Shown piece by piece: positions 46,943-55,263 of a DNA stretch of 64,000 nt. Within the stretch, counting starts at the first letter, position 1; every line of letters starts with the position of its first letter. The notes under the pieces were generated by a model that saw nothing but the letters and a program-made list of their open reading frames with translations, was not told the origin of the DNA and did no database searches. Origin of the DNA: Delftia tsuruhatensis (GTDB lineage Bacteria; Pseudomonadota; Gammaproteobacteria; Burkholderiales; Burkholderiaceae_C); NCBI RefSeq assembly GCF_903815225.1, contig NZ_LR813084.1, positions 1,282,501 through 1,346,500 on the forward strand, given 5' to 3'. A program made the translations under genes and the position numbers.

Positions 46943-47572
46943 TTACTTCTTGCCCTTCTTGGCCGGAGCGGCCGGGGCGGCAGCGGGAGCTGCGCCTGCA
47001 TCGGGAGCCACTTCGGGCAGCTTGATGGAGATCAGGGCGGGGTTCTTGTTGGAGCCGCGCACCACAGCCTTCACGCCGTTGGGCAGCTTCACGCCTTGCA
47101 GGCCAAGGGTCGACTTGGAGTTCAGGCCGCTCAGGTCCACCTTGATGAATTCGGGCAGCTGGGCGGGCATGCACACCACGTCCAGTTCGTGGATCAGGGG
47201 GGTGACCGTGCAGTTCTCGACCTTGACGGCCTGGGACTGTTCCGCGCCTTCGAAGTGCAGCGGCACCTTCAGGTGCACCTTGGTCTTGTCGTCGACACGC
47301 TGGAAGTCCACGTGCAGGATCAGCTGCTTGTAGGGGTGGAACTGCACGTCGCGCAGCACGACCTTGGAGGTCTGGCCGTTGACTTCCATGTCCAGCACGC
47401 TGGAGTGGAACGCTTCCTTCTTCAGGGCGTGCCACAGGGCGTTGTGATCGATCTCGATCAGTTGGGCTTCGGCGGCTCCACCGTAGACGATGCCAGGGGC
47501 CTTGCCCGAATTGCGCAGACGGCGGCTCGCACCCGTACCTTGCTTGGCGCGCTCAAAAGCGACGAATTGCAT
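46943..47572 (-). CDS. rplY: 50S ribosomal protein L25 (long, Ctc type)
   Basis: The 209-residue protein is L25 of the CTC type: an N-terminal L25 domain that binds 5S rRNA (about 1-95; [37 protein letters not shown]), a C-terminal beta domain, and a final Ala-rich, Lys-tipped tail (APAKKGKK). TAGGAG precedes the ATG. It lies between prs and pth, a conserved beta-proteobacterial order. Confidence 0.96.
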   Translation of the reverse strand: MQFVAFERAKQGTGASRRLRNSGKAPGIVYGGAAEAQLIEIDHNALWHALKKEAFHSSVLDMEVNGQTSKVVLRDVQFHPYKQLILHVDFQRVDDKTKVHLKVPLHFEGAEQSQAVKVENCTVTPLIHELDVVCMPAQLPEFIKVDLSGLNSKSTLGLQGVKLPNGVKAVVRGSNKNPALISIKLPEVAPDAGAAPAAAPAAPAKKGKK

Positions 47573-47695
47573 AACTAACTCCTAGATGGATGGACCGCGA
47601 CCAGCCTCATCCGTTGATAAAAGAACGCCAGTCCCCTCGGGAGATGGCTGCTCTTGCGATGGTTCCGCAACGGCCCGAAGACCGGCCCGGAACGC

Positions 47696-47719
47696 GCAAA
47701 CCTCCCGAAGGAGGTTTGC
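47696..47719 (-). terminator. Hairpin between prs and rplY
   Basis: GCAAACCTCC (47696-47705) pairs perfectly with GGAGGTTTGC (47710-47719) over a 4-base loop; in minus-strand RNA the loop is UUCG, a very stable tetraloop. It follows the prs stop by 26 bases. There is no T-tract, so it may be a 3'-end stabiliser or processing site instead of a true terminator. Confidence 0.55.
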
Positions 47720-47745
47720 AGATCTTGGCTACAAAGCCCGCTATT

Positions 47746-48705
47746 CTATTCCGAGAACAGGCTCAGCACCGAATCACCGGTGGAAATCCGCTGGATCGTC
47801 TGGGCAATCAGGGGGGCCACGGACAATTGGCGGATCTTGCTGCAGGCCTGGCCGGCGGCGCTCAGTGGAATGGTATTGGTGACCACGACCTCGTCCAGGG
47901 CGTCGCCGTTGCCGATGCGGTCGATGGCGGGGCCCGAGAAGATCGGGTGCGTGCAATAGGCGTAGACGCTCTTGGCGCCGCGCTGCTTGAGCACCTCGGC
48001 GGCCTTCACCAGTGTGCCGGCCGTGTCGATCATGTCATCCATGATCACGCAGTTGCGGCCGTCGATGTCACCGATCACGTGCATGACTTCGGAGACGTTG
48101 GCCTTGGGGCGGCGCTTGTCGATGATGGCCAGATCGCAGCCGAGCTGCTTGGCCAGCGCACGGGCGCGGACCACGCCACCCACGTCGGGGGAGACGACGA
48201 TCAGGTCTTCGTAGTTCTTCTGGCGCAGGTCGCCCAGCAGCACCGGCGTGGCATAGATGTTGTCCACGGGGATGTCGAAGAAGCCCTGGATCTGGTCGGC
48301 GTGCAGGTCCATGGTCAGCACGCGCTCGACGCCCACGGCCTGCAGCATGTTGGCCACGACCTTGGCCGTGATCGGCACGCGGGTCGAGCGCGGGCGGCGG
48401 TCCTGGCGGGCGTAGCCGAAGTAGGGGATCACCGCGCAGATGCGCTCGGCCGATGCGCGCTTGAGCGCGTCCACCATGACCAGCAGTTCCATCAGGTGAT
48501 CGTTGGTCGGCGCGCAGGTCGATTGCACGACGAAGACGTCTCGCGTGCGCACGTTCTGCTTGATCTCGACGGCGACTTCTCCATCGGAGAAGCGACCCAC
48601 GTCGGCGGCGCCCAGTGTGGTGCCCAGGTGCTGAACGATTTCAGCGGCCATGCCTGGATTGGCATTGCCGGTGAAGACCATGATGTCAGGATGATGTGAA
48701 TGCAT
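47746..48705 (-). CDS. prs: Ribose-phosphate pyrophosphokinase (PRPP synthetase)
   Basis: The 319-residue enzyme makes PRPP from ribose-5-phosphate and ATP. It has [18 protein letters not shown], the catalytic flexible loop ([20 protein letters not shown]), [11 protein letters not shown] and the PRPP-binding signature [21 protein letters not shown] (last part). Length is normal. The ATG at 48705 is used, with MVFTGN at 48681 as a shorter alternative. It lies 44 bases after tRNA-Gln, and ispE lies upstream. Confidence 0.96.
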   Translation of the reverse strand: MHSHHPDIMVFTGNANPGMAAEIVQHLGTTLGAADVGRFSDGEVAVEIKQNVRTRDVFVVQSTCAPTNDHLMELLVMVDALKRASAERICAVIPYFGYARQDRRPRSTRVPITAKVVANMLQAVGVERVLTMDLHADQIQGFFDIPVDNIYATPVLLGDLRQKNYEDLIVVSPDVGGVVRARALAKQLGCDLAIIDKRRPKANVSEVMHVIGDIDGRNCVIMDDMIDTAGTLVKAAEVLKQRGAKSVYAYCTHPIFSGPAIDRIGNGDALDEVVVTNTIPLSAAGQACSKIRQLSVAPLIAQTIQRISTGDSVLSLFSE

Positions 48706-48749
48706 TGAGCGCCCCAGTACGATGGGTTTGCCTTGACGCGAAAGATGTT

Positions 48750-48826
48750 TGGCAGGGGAGGAAGGACTCGAACCCTCGCATGCCGGAATCAAAATCCGGT
48801 GCCTTTACCAACTTGGCGACTCCCCT
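48750..48826 (-). tRNA. tRNA-Gln (anticodon TTG)
   Basis: The minus strand folds as a 77-base tRNA. The acceptor stem is AGGGGAG with CTCCCCT, discriminator G and an encoded CCA. The anticodon stem is CCGGA/TCCGG around TTTTGAT (anticodon TTG, reading CAA/CAG), and the T arm carries GGTTCGAGTCC. It lies between ispE and prs and starts 29 bases after the ispE stop, so it is probably cut out of a longer transcript. Confidence 0.95.
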
Positions 48827-48830
48827 ACAC

Positions 48831-48857
48831 AGGCTTCTCGTCGTGGACGAAAAGCCT
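48831..48857 (-). promoter_or_regulatory. Long hairpin between ispE stop and tRNA-Gln
   Basis: AGGCTT (48831-48836) pairs with AAGCCT (48852-48857), and TCGTC (48838-48842) with GACGA (48846-48850) over a 3-base loop, with one mismatch between them. The hairpin overlaps two bases of the ispE TAG and ends 4 bases before the tRNA 5' end. It is probably a protective end for ispE mRNA after the tRNA is processed out. Its role is inferred. Confidence 0.6.
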
Positions 48858-49719
48858 AGAAATTCTCATCTGCCAACCAATCCTTCAAGGGATGGGTCTG
48901 CAGATTGCTGCAAACTTTGACATTCCATGCGCTTGGGGCGCTTTGGAGGTCGATTGTTTGCGTCAGTGGTGCAAATACTGCACTTCCCGAGCCCGTCATT
49001 CTAGCATGCAGTTTGAAGGACTCCAGCCAATCGATGGCTTTTTTCACTTCTGGCTGCAGTCTTTCCGCGACAGGCTGCAAGTCGTTTCGGCCAAAGCCGT
49101 AGTGATCTGCAGCAAAGTCGGCGATTGTAGCATGCGCGTGGTCACGCTTCAGTGCTGGGTCGCGAAAGATTGCCATGGTTTCCAGGCCGGCCTCGGGCTT
49201 GACCACCACGAACCTCTGGGGGGGCGGCGCATCGGCGTGTGCCAGCGGGGTGATCTGTTCGCCGATGCCCTCCACCCACGCGCAACTGCCGCACAGGAAG
49301 AACGGGACGTCGGCGCCCAGGTCCAGTGCGATGTGCTGCAGTGCCTGCCGCGGCAGATTCAGCTGCCACAACCGGTTGAGCGCGATCAGGGTGGAGGCGG
49401 CATCCGAGGAGCCGCCTCCCATGCCGGCCTGGGCGGGAATGCGCTTCTCCACGCCGATGTGCACGCCCTGGGTGCAACCTGTGGCGCGCTGGAGTGCCCG
49501 CGCGGCGCGCACGATGAGATCGTCGGCGGGCAGGGCCATGCCGGAGAGGTCCTCGCGGCTGACCTGCCCGTCGCCGCGCCTGTCCAGGTGCAGCGTGTCA
49601 TGCCAGTCCAGCAGCATGAATACCGACTGCAGCAGGTGGTAGCTATCCGCCCTGCGGCCGGTGATGTGGAGAAACAGGTTGAGTTTGGCCGGGGCCGGTA
49701 CATCGTGCAGCGAGCGCAT
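48856..49719 (-). CDS. ispE: 4-Diphosphocytidyl-2-C-methyl-D-erythritol kinase
   Basis: The 287-residue GHMP kinase of the MEP isoprenoid pathway starts with PAPAKLNLFLHITGRRADSY, and has the ATP-binding GHMP motif PAQAGMGGGSSDAAS (about 95-109) and MTGSGSAVFAPL near the C-terminus. The ATG at 49719 gives the canonical start; the frame is open upstream without family character. It follows lolB by 55 bases, and tRNA-Gln lies just downstream. Confidence 0.96.
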   Translation of the reverse strand: MRSLHDVPAPAKLNLFLHITGRRADSYHLLQSVFMLLDWHDTLHLDRRGDGQVSREDLSGMALPADDLIVRAARALQRATGCTQGVHIGVEKRIPAQAGMGGGSSDAASTLIALNRLWQLNLPRQALQHIALDLGADVPFFLCGSCAWVEGIGEQITPLAHADAPPPQRFVVVKPEAGLETMAIFRDPALKRDHAHATIADFAADHYGFGRNDLQPVAERLQPEVKKAIDWLESFKLHARMTGSGSAVFAPLTQTIDLQSAPSAWNVKVCSNLQTHPLKDWLADENF

Positions 49720-49774
49720 GGGCGAAAAGGATGGGAAATGATGGCGATGCGGCGAGGTGGGGCCCCTGCGGCGG

Positions 49775-50299
49775 TCAGGGCATGTCCAGCACGATGCGCA
49801 ATGCGGCGGGTGGCTGCGGGTCGTGGCGCCGAGCCACCAGGCGGCCTTGCTCCACGCGAGACAGGTCCACGTCCCAGCCCGCGGCGGCAGTGGCACGGCC
49901 TTGCAGCCAGTCGAACAGTGCCGCGATGGGCAGGTCGCTGCCCGTCAGTTCCTGGACGAGCGCGGCCAGGGAGTCCGAGGTCTTGCGGTCCTCGCCCTGC
50001 TGCAGGCTGGCCTGTCCCGGTGCCCACAACAAGCGCGCCAGCGTGGAGCCCAGTGGGGTGAAGAGCAGCAGCTCGCCGCGCACGGGTGTGCCCAGCAGCT
50101 CGAAGCCTGCGCTGAAGGACTGGTTTTGCGCATCTTCCACTTGCAGCGCCAGGCGGCCCGACCAATGGCCCGCAGTGGCCGTGTCATCAGACTGGAGCTG
50201 GCGGGGGGGCAGGGCGCAGCCGGCCAGGGCCAGCAGTGCAAGGGATGCTGCGGCAGCGCACAACTGGCGGCGCCGCAGGGAGCGCGGCTGGATGGGCAT
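49775..50299 (-). CDS. lolB: Outer-membrane lipoprotein receptor LolB
   Basis: The 174-residue lipoprotein has a signal ending in the lipobox ALAGC (Cys28) and a LolB-type beta fold (HWSGRLALQVED, FELLGTPVRGELLLFTPLGS, WLQGRA). LolB takes lipoproteins from LolA and inserts them in the outer membrane. lolB-ispE is a standard gene pair. It lies 11 bases after the TPR gene. Confidence 0.94.
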   Translation of the reverse strand: MPIQPRSLRRRQLCAAAASLALLALAGCALPPRQLQSDDTATAGHWSGRLALQVEDAQNQSFSAGFELLGTPVRGELLLFTPLGSTLARLLWAPGQASLQQGEDRKTSDSLAALVQELTGSDLPIAALFDWLQGRATAAAGWDVDLSRVEQGRLVARRHDPQPPAALRIVLDMP

Positions 50300-50310
50300 C
50301 GCGATGCAGT

Positions 50311-52092
50311 TCAGAGCGACACGCCCAGGCGCCTGAGCGTCTCGCGCAGCGTGCTGTTGTCGGGACTCTTGGCCAGGGCCTGGCCCCAGACCTGCCGGGC
50401 CCGATCGTGCTCGCCCTTGGCCCAGAGGACTTCGCCCAGATGCGCGGCGATCTCCACGTCGGGGCGGTTGGCGTAGGCGCTTTCGAGCAGCCTGAGGGCT
50501 TCGTCCAGCTCGCCGCGGCGGAATTTCACCCAGCCCAGGCTGTCGGTGATGAACGGGTCGCCTGGAGACATCTCCAGAGCCTTGCCCACCAGCTTCTCCG
50601 CCTCGTCCAGGTGGATTCCGCGCTCGGCGAAGGAGTAGCCCAGCGCGTTGTAGGCATGCTGGAAGTCGGGCTTGCGCGCGATGATGTCGCGCAGCAGCCG
50701 CTCCATCTCGTCATGCTTGCCGATGCGCTCGGCCAGCAGGGCCGTGTCATAGGCCAGTTCGGCGTCATCGGGATCCTGCTTCTGCAACTGGGCCTGCAGT
50801 GCATAGGCCTGGGCCGGCTGGTCGGCATCGCGCAGCAGCTGTACTTCGGCCAGGCGCTTGAGCCGCTGCTGGCTGGGGCCGCTGGCGGGAACAGCCTCGA
50901 TGAGGGCGCGGGCTTCCTTGAGCTTGCCCTGGCGTGCCAGCAGGGCGGCACGGCGCGTCTGCACGCTCAGCAGGTTGGGGGCATCATCGATGCGGCGCAG
51001 CAGGGCGTCGGCCTCGGCGAATCGGCCCTGCTTTTCGGCGATCTGGGACTGCAGCAGGTAGTACTGGGACTGGGCGGCGCTGCGTGCAACGCCTGCGGGA
51101 AGCTGGGGCACCAGCTTGCCGAAGCGTTCGGTGGACGCCTGGGCGGCTCCCACCTCGTCGGACTGCAGTTGCAGCGCGGCCAGCGTGGCCCAGGCCTCGG
51201 CGTAGTCGGGCGAGTCCACGGTGATGGATACGAGCTGCCGGCGGGCTTCTTCCAGGCGCTGCTGCCCCAGCAGCACGCGTGCATAGGCCATGCGCATCTG
51301 GGCGGAAGGGTTCTTGGCCAAATAGCGTTTGACGATGGGCTCCGCCTCGGATATCCCCACCTCCAGCAGCTCCATGGACAACAAGGCCACGGGGCCGGTG
51401 TCCGGGGTGAGTGACTGGGCCTTGTGCACGGCCAGCATCGCCGCCGTCTTTTGTCCCGCGCCCAGGCGCATGTGGCCTATGGTGGCCCAGGCCAGCGGGC
51501 CGCTTGCAGGGTTGTCGATTTCGGCGGCCATGGCCTGCTCGACGACATCGGCGGCAAGGGCCTTGTCGCTGGCGTTGTTGTAGAGCTGGGTGATGCCCAG
51601 GTAGGTCGCGGGCTTGGAGGGGGCGGGGGTGGCAGCGATCTCGCGCTGGAGGTAGGGGCCTGAGTCGGCGATGCGGTTGAGCGCCACCAGGATCTGCAGC
51701 ACGAAGCGGTTGGCATCGCGCGACTGGGGAAAGGCGTCAAGCCAGGCGCGGGCATTGGCCAGTGCGCGTTCGCCCGAGCGCGACTGCAGGGCCAGCTCCG
51801 TGCCCCGGCGATACAGCTGTTCGCTGTCGCTGGTGCGCGCGGCATCCATCATGATGGCCTGGGCATCGCCGAACGCCCCTTCGTCTGCGACGATCTCGCC
51901 GACCAGTATCTTGTAGAACAATTCGGCGTCAAGTGCGGAGCCTTCCTCCTGCCCGGATGCGGCGGCCGGAGGCTCGGGGGACTCCGCCTCGATCGTGGCT
52001 GCGGTCTTGCCCGGGAGGGCCCAGGCAGTGGCGGAACCCATGGCCAGGGCAGCAGCCACGGCGAGTCCCTGAAGGCGAAGGCGATGATCCAT
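50311..52092 (-). CDS. TPR-repeat protein with signal peptide
   Basis: The 593-residue protein has an N-terminal signal (RLRLQGLAVAAALAMGSATAWA, residues about 4-25) and then almost continuous tetratricopeptide-like helices, clearest at the C-terminus (AYNALGYSFAERGIHLDEAE; PFITDSLGWVKFRRGELDEA; LRLLESAYANRPDVEIAAHL). It probably scaffolds envelope proteins; the partner is unknown. It always precedes lolB in related genomes as far as the arrangement is known, which suggests a role near lipoprotein or outer-membrane assembly. The ATG at 52092 lacks a Shine-Dalgarno sequence and a -10 box ends 7 bases before it. Confidence 0.9.
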   Translation of the reverse strand: MDHRLRLQGLAVAAALAMGSATAWALPGKTAATIEAESPEPPAAASGQEEGSALDAELFYKILVGEIVADEGAFGDAQAIMMDAARTSDSEQLYRRGTELALQSRSGERALANARAWLDAFPQSRDANRFVLQILVALNRIADSGPYLQREIAATPAPSKPATYLGITQLYNNASDKALAADVVEQAMAAEIDNPASGPLAWATIGHMRLGAGQKTAAMLAVHKAQSLTPDTGPVALLSMELLEVGISEAEPIVKRYLAKNPSAQMRMAYARVLLGQQRLEEARRQLVSITVDSPDYAEAWATLAALQLQSDEVGAAQASTERFGKLVPQLPAGVARSAAQSQYYLLQSQIAEKQGRFAEADALLRRIDDAPNLLSVQTRRAALLARQGKLKEARALIEAVPASGPSQQRLKRLAEVQLLRDADQPAQAYALQAQLQKQDPDDAELAYDTALLAERIGKHDEMERLLRDIIARKPDFQHAYNALGYSFAERGIHLDEAEKLVGKALEMSPGDPFITDSLGWVKFRRGELDEALRLLESAYANRPDVEIAAHLGEVLWAKGEHDRARQVWGQALAKSPDNSTLRETLRRLGVSL

Positions 52093-52098
52093 CGAATC

Positions 52099-52104
52099 AT
52101 AATA
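52099..52104 (-). promoter_or_regulatory. -10 box of the TPR-lolB-ispE unit close to the start codon
   Basis: The minus strand reads TATTAT followed by six bases and the ATG. There is no Shine-Dalgarno sequence, so the transcript may be leaderless. The other strand of this 62-base gap must hold the mutM promoter. Confidence 0.4.
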
Positions 52105-52154
52105 ATCGAAGCCTTGCCCCGCATTTCGCACAACCGCAGCACAAACCGGATCGC

Positions 52155-52982
52155 ATGCCTGAATTGCCAGAAGTCGAAGTCACGCGACGCGCCTTTGCCT
52201 CGCAGATCGCCGGAGCACGCATCGTGTCCGTGGCCCTGGGCAAGCCATTGCGCTGGCCTCTTGGCATCGACCCGGGGCTGCTGGCCGGACGGCAAGTCCT
52301 GGGCGTGCGCCGCCGTGGCAAGTACCTGCTGATGGAGTTGAGCGAAGGCATGCTGCTGCTGCACCTGGGCATGTCGGGCAGCCTGCGCTTCGTGGCGCCG
52401 CATGAACCGGCACTGGGTCCGGCCGGGACGCATGACCATTTCGATCTGCAGACCAGCCATGGGCTGCTGCGCCTGCATGACCCGCGCCGCTTCGGTGCCG
52501 TGATGTATGTGCGGGGACTGGACGATCCCTGGGCGCGCAGGCTGCTCGATCACCTGGGGATGGAGCCTCTGGAGGACAGCTTCTGCCTCACGGCTTTCCG
52601 GGAGGGCCTGCTGGCCAGCCGCACGCCCATCAAGCAGTTGCTGCTGGGTGGCAGCGTGGTCGTGGGTGTAGGCAACATCTATGCCAGCGAGGTGCTGTTC
52701 ATGGCACGCATCGCGCCTACGCAGCCCGCCCGTGAGGTCGGACAGCGCAAGGTTCGCAGGCTGTTCGAGGAAATCCGCCGTGTACTGGCCCTGGCGGTGG
52801 AGCAGGGCGGCACGACGCTGCGCGACTTCTCCGCGCCCGACGGCATGGCCGGCCACTTCCAGCTGCAGGCCAGGGTCTATGGCCGAGAGGGTCTGCCGTG
52901 CACGCATTGCGGCGCGGCCGTGCAACTGATCCGTCAGGGGCAGCGCAGTACTTACTTCTGCGCACGTTGCCAGAAAATCTGA
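52155..52982 (+). CDS. mutM: Formamidopyrimidine-DNA glycosylase
   Basis: The 275-residue bifunctional glycosylase removes 8-oxoguanine and formamidopyrimidines. It has the N-terminal PELPEVE catalytic block (Pro2, Glu3), the phosphate-contacting lysine in RRRGKYLLM, GVGNIYASEVLF (H2TH region), and a zinc finger CTHC...CARC at the C-terminus (about 247-272). It is complete. It is divergent from the TPR gene, with the GO-system partner mutY 2.3 kb downstream on the same strand. Confidence 0.97.
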   Translation: MPELPEVEVTRRAFASQIAGARIVSVALGKPLRWPLGIDPGLLAGRQVLGVRRRGKYLLMELSEGMLLLHLGMSGSLRFVAPHEPALGPAGTHDHFDLQTSHGLLRLHDPRRFGAVMYVRGLDDPWARRLLDHLGMEPLEDSFCLTAFREGLLASRTPIKQLLLGGSVVVGVGNIYASEVLFMARIAPTQPAREVGQRKVRRLFEEIRRVLALAVEQGGTTLRDFSAPDGMAGHFQLQARVYGREGLPCTHCGAAVQLIRQGQRSTYFCARCQKI

Positions 52983-53160
52983 CAAATCCTGAAACACCTG
53001 GGGCGACGGCCGTGGCTGGCCGCATGGCGCAATGCAAGGCCTGCCATCGCGGGGGTGGGTGGGAATGTGTTGCATTTGTAAGTAAATGATTTTTCATTCC
53101 CAATCCCCCCATGTCCCGGGCCGGCCATGCGGCGCCGCAGCGGGCAAATCCGGGCGACGG

Positions 53161-53169
53161 TGCTATATT
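53161..53169 (+). promoter_or_regulatory. Extended -10 promoter (TGC-TATATT) of the dynamin-like gene
   Basis: TGCTATATT is identical, with the two preceding G bases, to the element upstream of ubiE (21530-21540). No -35 hexamer is seen. Transcription would start near 53176, upstream of the GTG at 53262 and past the ATG at 53127, which excludes that ATG as the start for this transcript. Confidence 0.55.
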
Positions 53170-53261
53170 TTGAGGAGAACAGGCATCACGCTTGCGGCGC
53201 AAGGCCGGGGCGATCATTGAACATCGGCGATGCCGCGGCGGTGCAACGGCGGGGGAAACAC

Positions 53262-55259
53262 GTGGGACCATCATTCAACGAGCAATTCGACCAGCACGGC
53301 GCGTGGCGCCGCGGCTTTGCGCAGCAATTGCATGCGCTGCGCGAATGGCTGCAGTCCCAGGAGCTGCTGGATGTCGCCGTGCAGGAGCGGCTGCAGCGGC
53401 TCGAGGCCCAGGTGCGCGGCGACAAGGTCATGGTGGCCTTCGTGGCGGAGTTCTCGCGCGGCAAGTCCGAGCTGATCAATGCCGTCTTCTTTGCGCACTA
53501 TGGCCGCCGCCTCATGCCGGCCAGCGCGGGTCGCACGACCATGTGTCCGGCCGAGCTGGGCTGGGAGGCCGATCTGCAGCCCAGCCTGCGCCTGCTGCCC
53601 ATAGATACCCGCGAGTCGCTGGAGAGCCTGGGCCAGTGGCGTGCCCGCCCCGAGGCCTGGCTGCAGTTGCCACTGGACGTGGGCAATGCCCAGCAGATCG
53701 CGGACACGCTGGCCAAGGTGGCCGAAGTGCGCAAGGTTTCGGTTGAACTCGCCCGGGCCTGGGGCTTCTGGCATGACGAAGACCAGGGCGGCAACCCTTT
53801 CGTCGACGACCAGGGCCTGGTCGAGGTGCCGATGTGGCGGCATGCATTGATCAACATGCCCCATCCCCTGCTCAAGCAGGGGCTGGTGATCCTGGACACT
53901 CCGGGCCTGAATGCCGTGGGCGCGGAGCCCGAGCTGACCGTCAACCTGATCCCCCAGGCCCACGCCGTGGTCTTCGTGCTGGCGGCCGACACGGGCGTGA
54001 CCAAGTCCGACCTGGCCATCTGGCGTGACCATGTGCTGCCCCCTGAAGCGGCCGCGGGTCAGCAGATGCTGGCCGATTCCCGGCTCGTGGTGCTCAACAA
54101 GATCGACACGCTCTGGGACAGCCTGAGTTCCGCTGCCCAGGTGCAGGGCCAGTTGCAGCGCCAGCGCCTGGAGTCGGCGCACATGCTGGGCCTGCCCATG
54201 GAGCGCGTGCTGCCCGTGTCGGCGCAGAAGGGGCTGGTGGCCAAGGTTTCCGGCAATGACGCGCTGCTGCAGGCCAGTGGATTGCCCGTGTTCGAGAACA
54301 TGCTGGCCGAAGGCATCATGGGCCAGCGCCAGAAGGTGTTGCAGACAGCGGTCAAGGCCAATGTGCAGCAGCTCCAGACCGAGGTGGAGCGCGTGCTCAA
54401 CATCCGCCGCCGGGACCTGGACGATCAGATGGCCGAACTGCGCAGCCTGCGCGGCAAGAATGCCAGCGTGATCGCTTCCATGCGCCACCGCATAGAGAGC
54501 GAGCAGCAGGATTTCGATGCCAGCGCGGCCCGCATACAGGCCGTGCGGCTGGTCCACATGCGCATGCTGCGCGACATCTTCCGGCAACTGGGCTCCAGCG
54601 CGCTCAAGCAGGAACTGGTCGATCTCAAGGATGCCCTGGAGCAGCGTGGGCTGAAGCTGGGCGCCCGCAAGGTCTATGCCGAGACCTTTGAACGCCTGCG
54701 CACCGTGGCATCCCGGGCCCAGGCCCAGGCCGGGGAAATCCAGTCCATGCTGGCCGCGACCTTCAAGGAACTCAATGCCGAATTCGGCTTCTCCCTGCAA
54801 GCTCCTGCCCAGCTGGAACTGGCGGAATTCGGTGGCGACCTGCAGCGCATCGAGGCCAGCTATATCCAGTATCTGGGCCTGGGCCATGCGCTCAAGCGCA
54901 GCAATCCCGCCTTTGCCCAGCGCCTGATCAAGGCGCTGGCCATGCGGTTGCGTACCGTGTTCGAGTCCGCCGCCAATGATGTGGACATGTGGAGCAAGTC
55001 CGCGACGGCCCAGCTCGATGCCCAGTTGAAGGAACGCAAGCGCAGCTTCGCCCGCCGCATCGAAGCGGTGGACCGCATCCAGAATGCGGCCTCGGGACTG
55101 GTGGAGCGCATTGCTGAGATCGAGGCCGCCGACGAACAGCTCACGGCCCTGCAACTGCAGCTGGGCCATGCCACCCTGGAGCTGCTGCAACCCCTGTCAC
55201 CGACGCCTGCGCTCGCGGCGCAGGCGAGAGTGGTGCAGGAAAACCCTTTGACTGCTTGA
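53262..55259 (+). CDS. Dynamin-like GTPase
   Basis: The 665-residue protein is a dynamin-superfamily GTPase. It has G1/P-loop AEFSRGKSE (about 65-73), a conserved TTMCPAEL (about 92), G3 DTPGLN (about 212) and G4 NKID (about 279). A long, charged helical region follows (about 345-665), with coiled-coil stretches. Bacterial dynamin-like proteins remodel or tether membranes and some act in stress or phage defence. No neighbour supports a defence role. The gene lies between mutM and mutY. The start is uncertain: GTG 53262 follows GGGGGAA; GTG 53241 and TTG 53217 are in frame. Confidence 0.87.
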   Translation: MGPSFNEQFDQHGAWRRGFAQQLHALREWLQSQELLDVAVQERLQRLEAQVRGDKVMVAFVAEFSRGKSELINAVFFAHYGRRLMPASAGRTTMCPAELGWEADLQPSLRLLPIDTRESLESLGQWRARPEAWLQLPLDVGNAQQIADTLAKVAEVRKVSVELARAWGFWHDEDQGGNPFVDDQGLVEVPMWRHALINMPHPLLKQGLVILDTPGLNAVGAEPELTVNLIPQAHAVVFVLAADTGVTKSDLAIWRDHVLPPEAAAGQQMLADSRLVVLNKIDTLWDSLSSAAQVQGQLQRQRLESAHMLGLPMERVLPVSAQKGLVAKVSGNDALLQASGLPVFENMLAEGIMGQRQKVLQTAVKANVQQLQTEVERVLNIRRRDLDDQMAELRSLRGKNASVIASMRHRIESEQQDFDASAARIQAVRLVHMRMLRDIFRQLGSSALKQELVDLKDALEQRGLKLGARKVYAETFERLRTVASRAQAQAGEIQSMLAATFKELNAEFGFSLQAPAQLELAEFGGDLQRIEASYIQYLGLGHALKRSNPAFAQRLIKALAMRLRTVFESAANDVDMWSKSATAQLDAQLKERKRSFARRIEAVDRIQNAASGLVERIAEIEAADEQLTALQLQLGHATLELLQPLSPTPALAAQARVVQENPLTA

Positions 55260-55263
55260 TATC

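Noticed and set aside
53127-53261. An ATG extension of the dynamin-like protein
   Set aside because: It lies upstream of the extended -10 element at 53161-53169 and reads through non-conserved, Arg-rich sequence; the GTG at 53262 is preferred.
53271-55190. A 639-codon minus-strand open frame opposite the dynamin-like GTPase
   Set aside because: Composition (Gln/His/Leu/Gly-rich) is typical of antisense frames in GC-rich DNA; no start signal or domain.
53262-55259. The dynamin-like GTPase as part of a phage-defence system
   Set aside because: There is no second dynamin subunit, nuclease or other effector next to it; neighbours are mutM and mutY. It is kept as a finding but not called defence.
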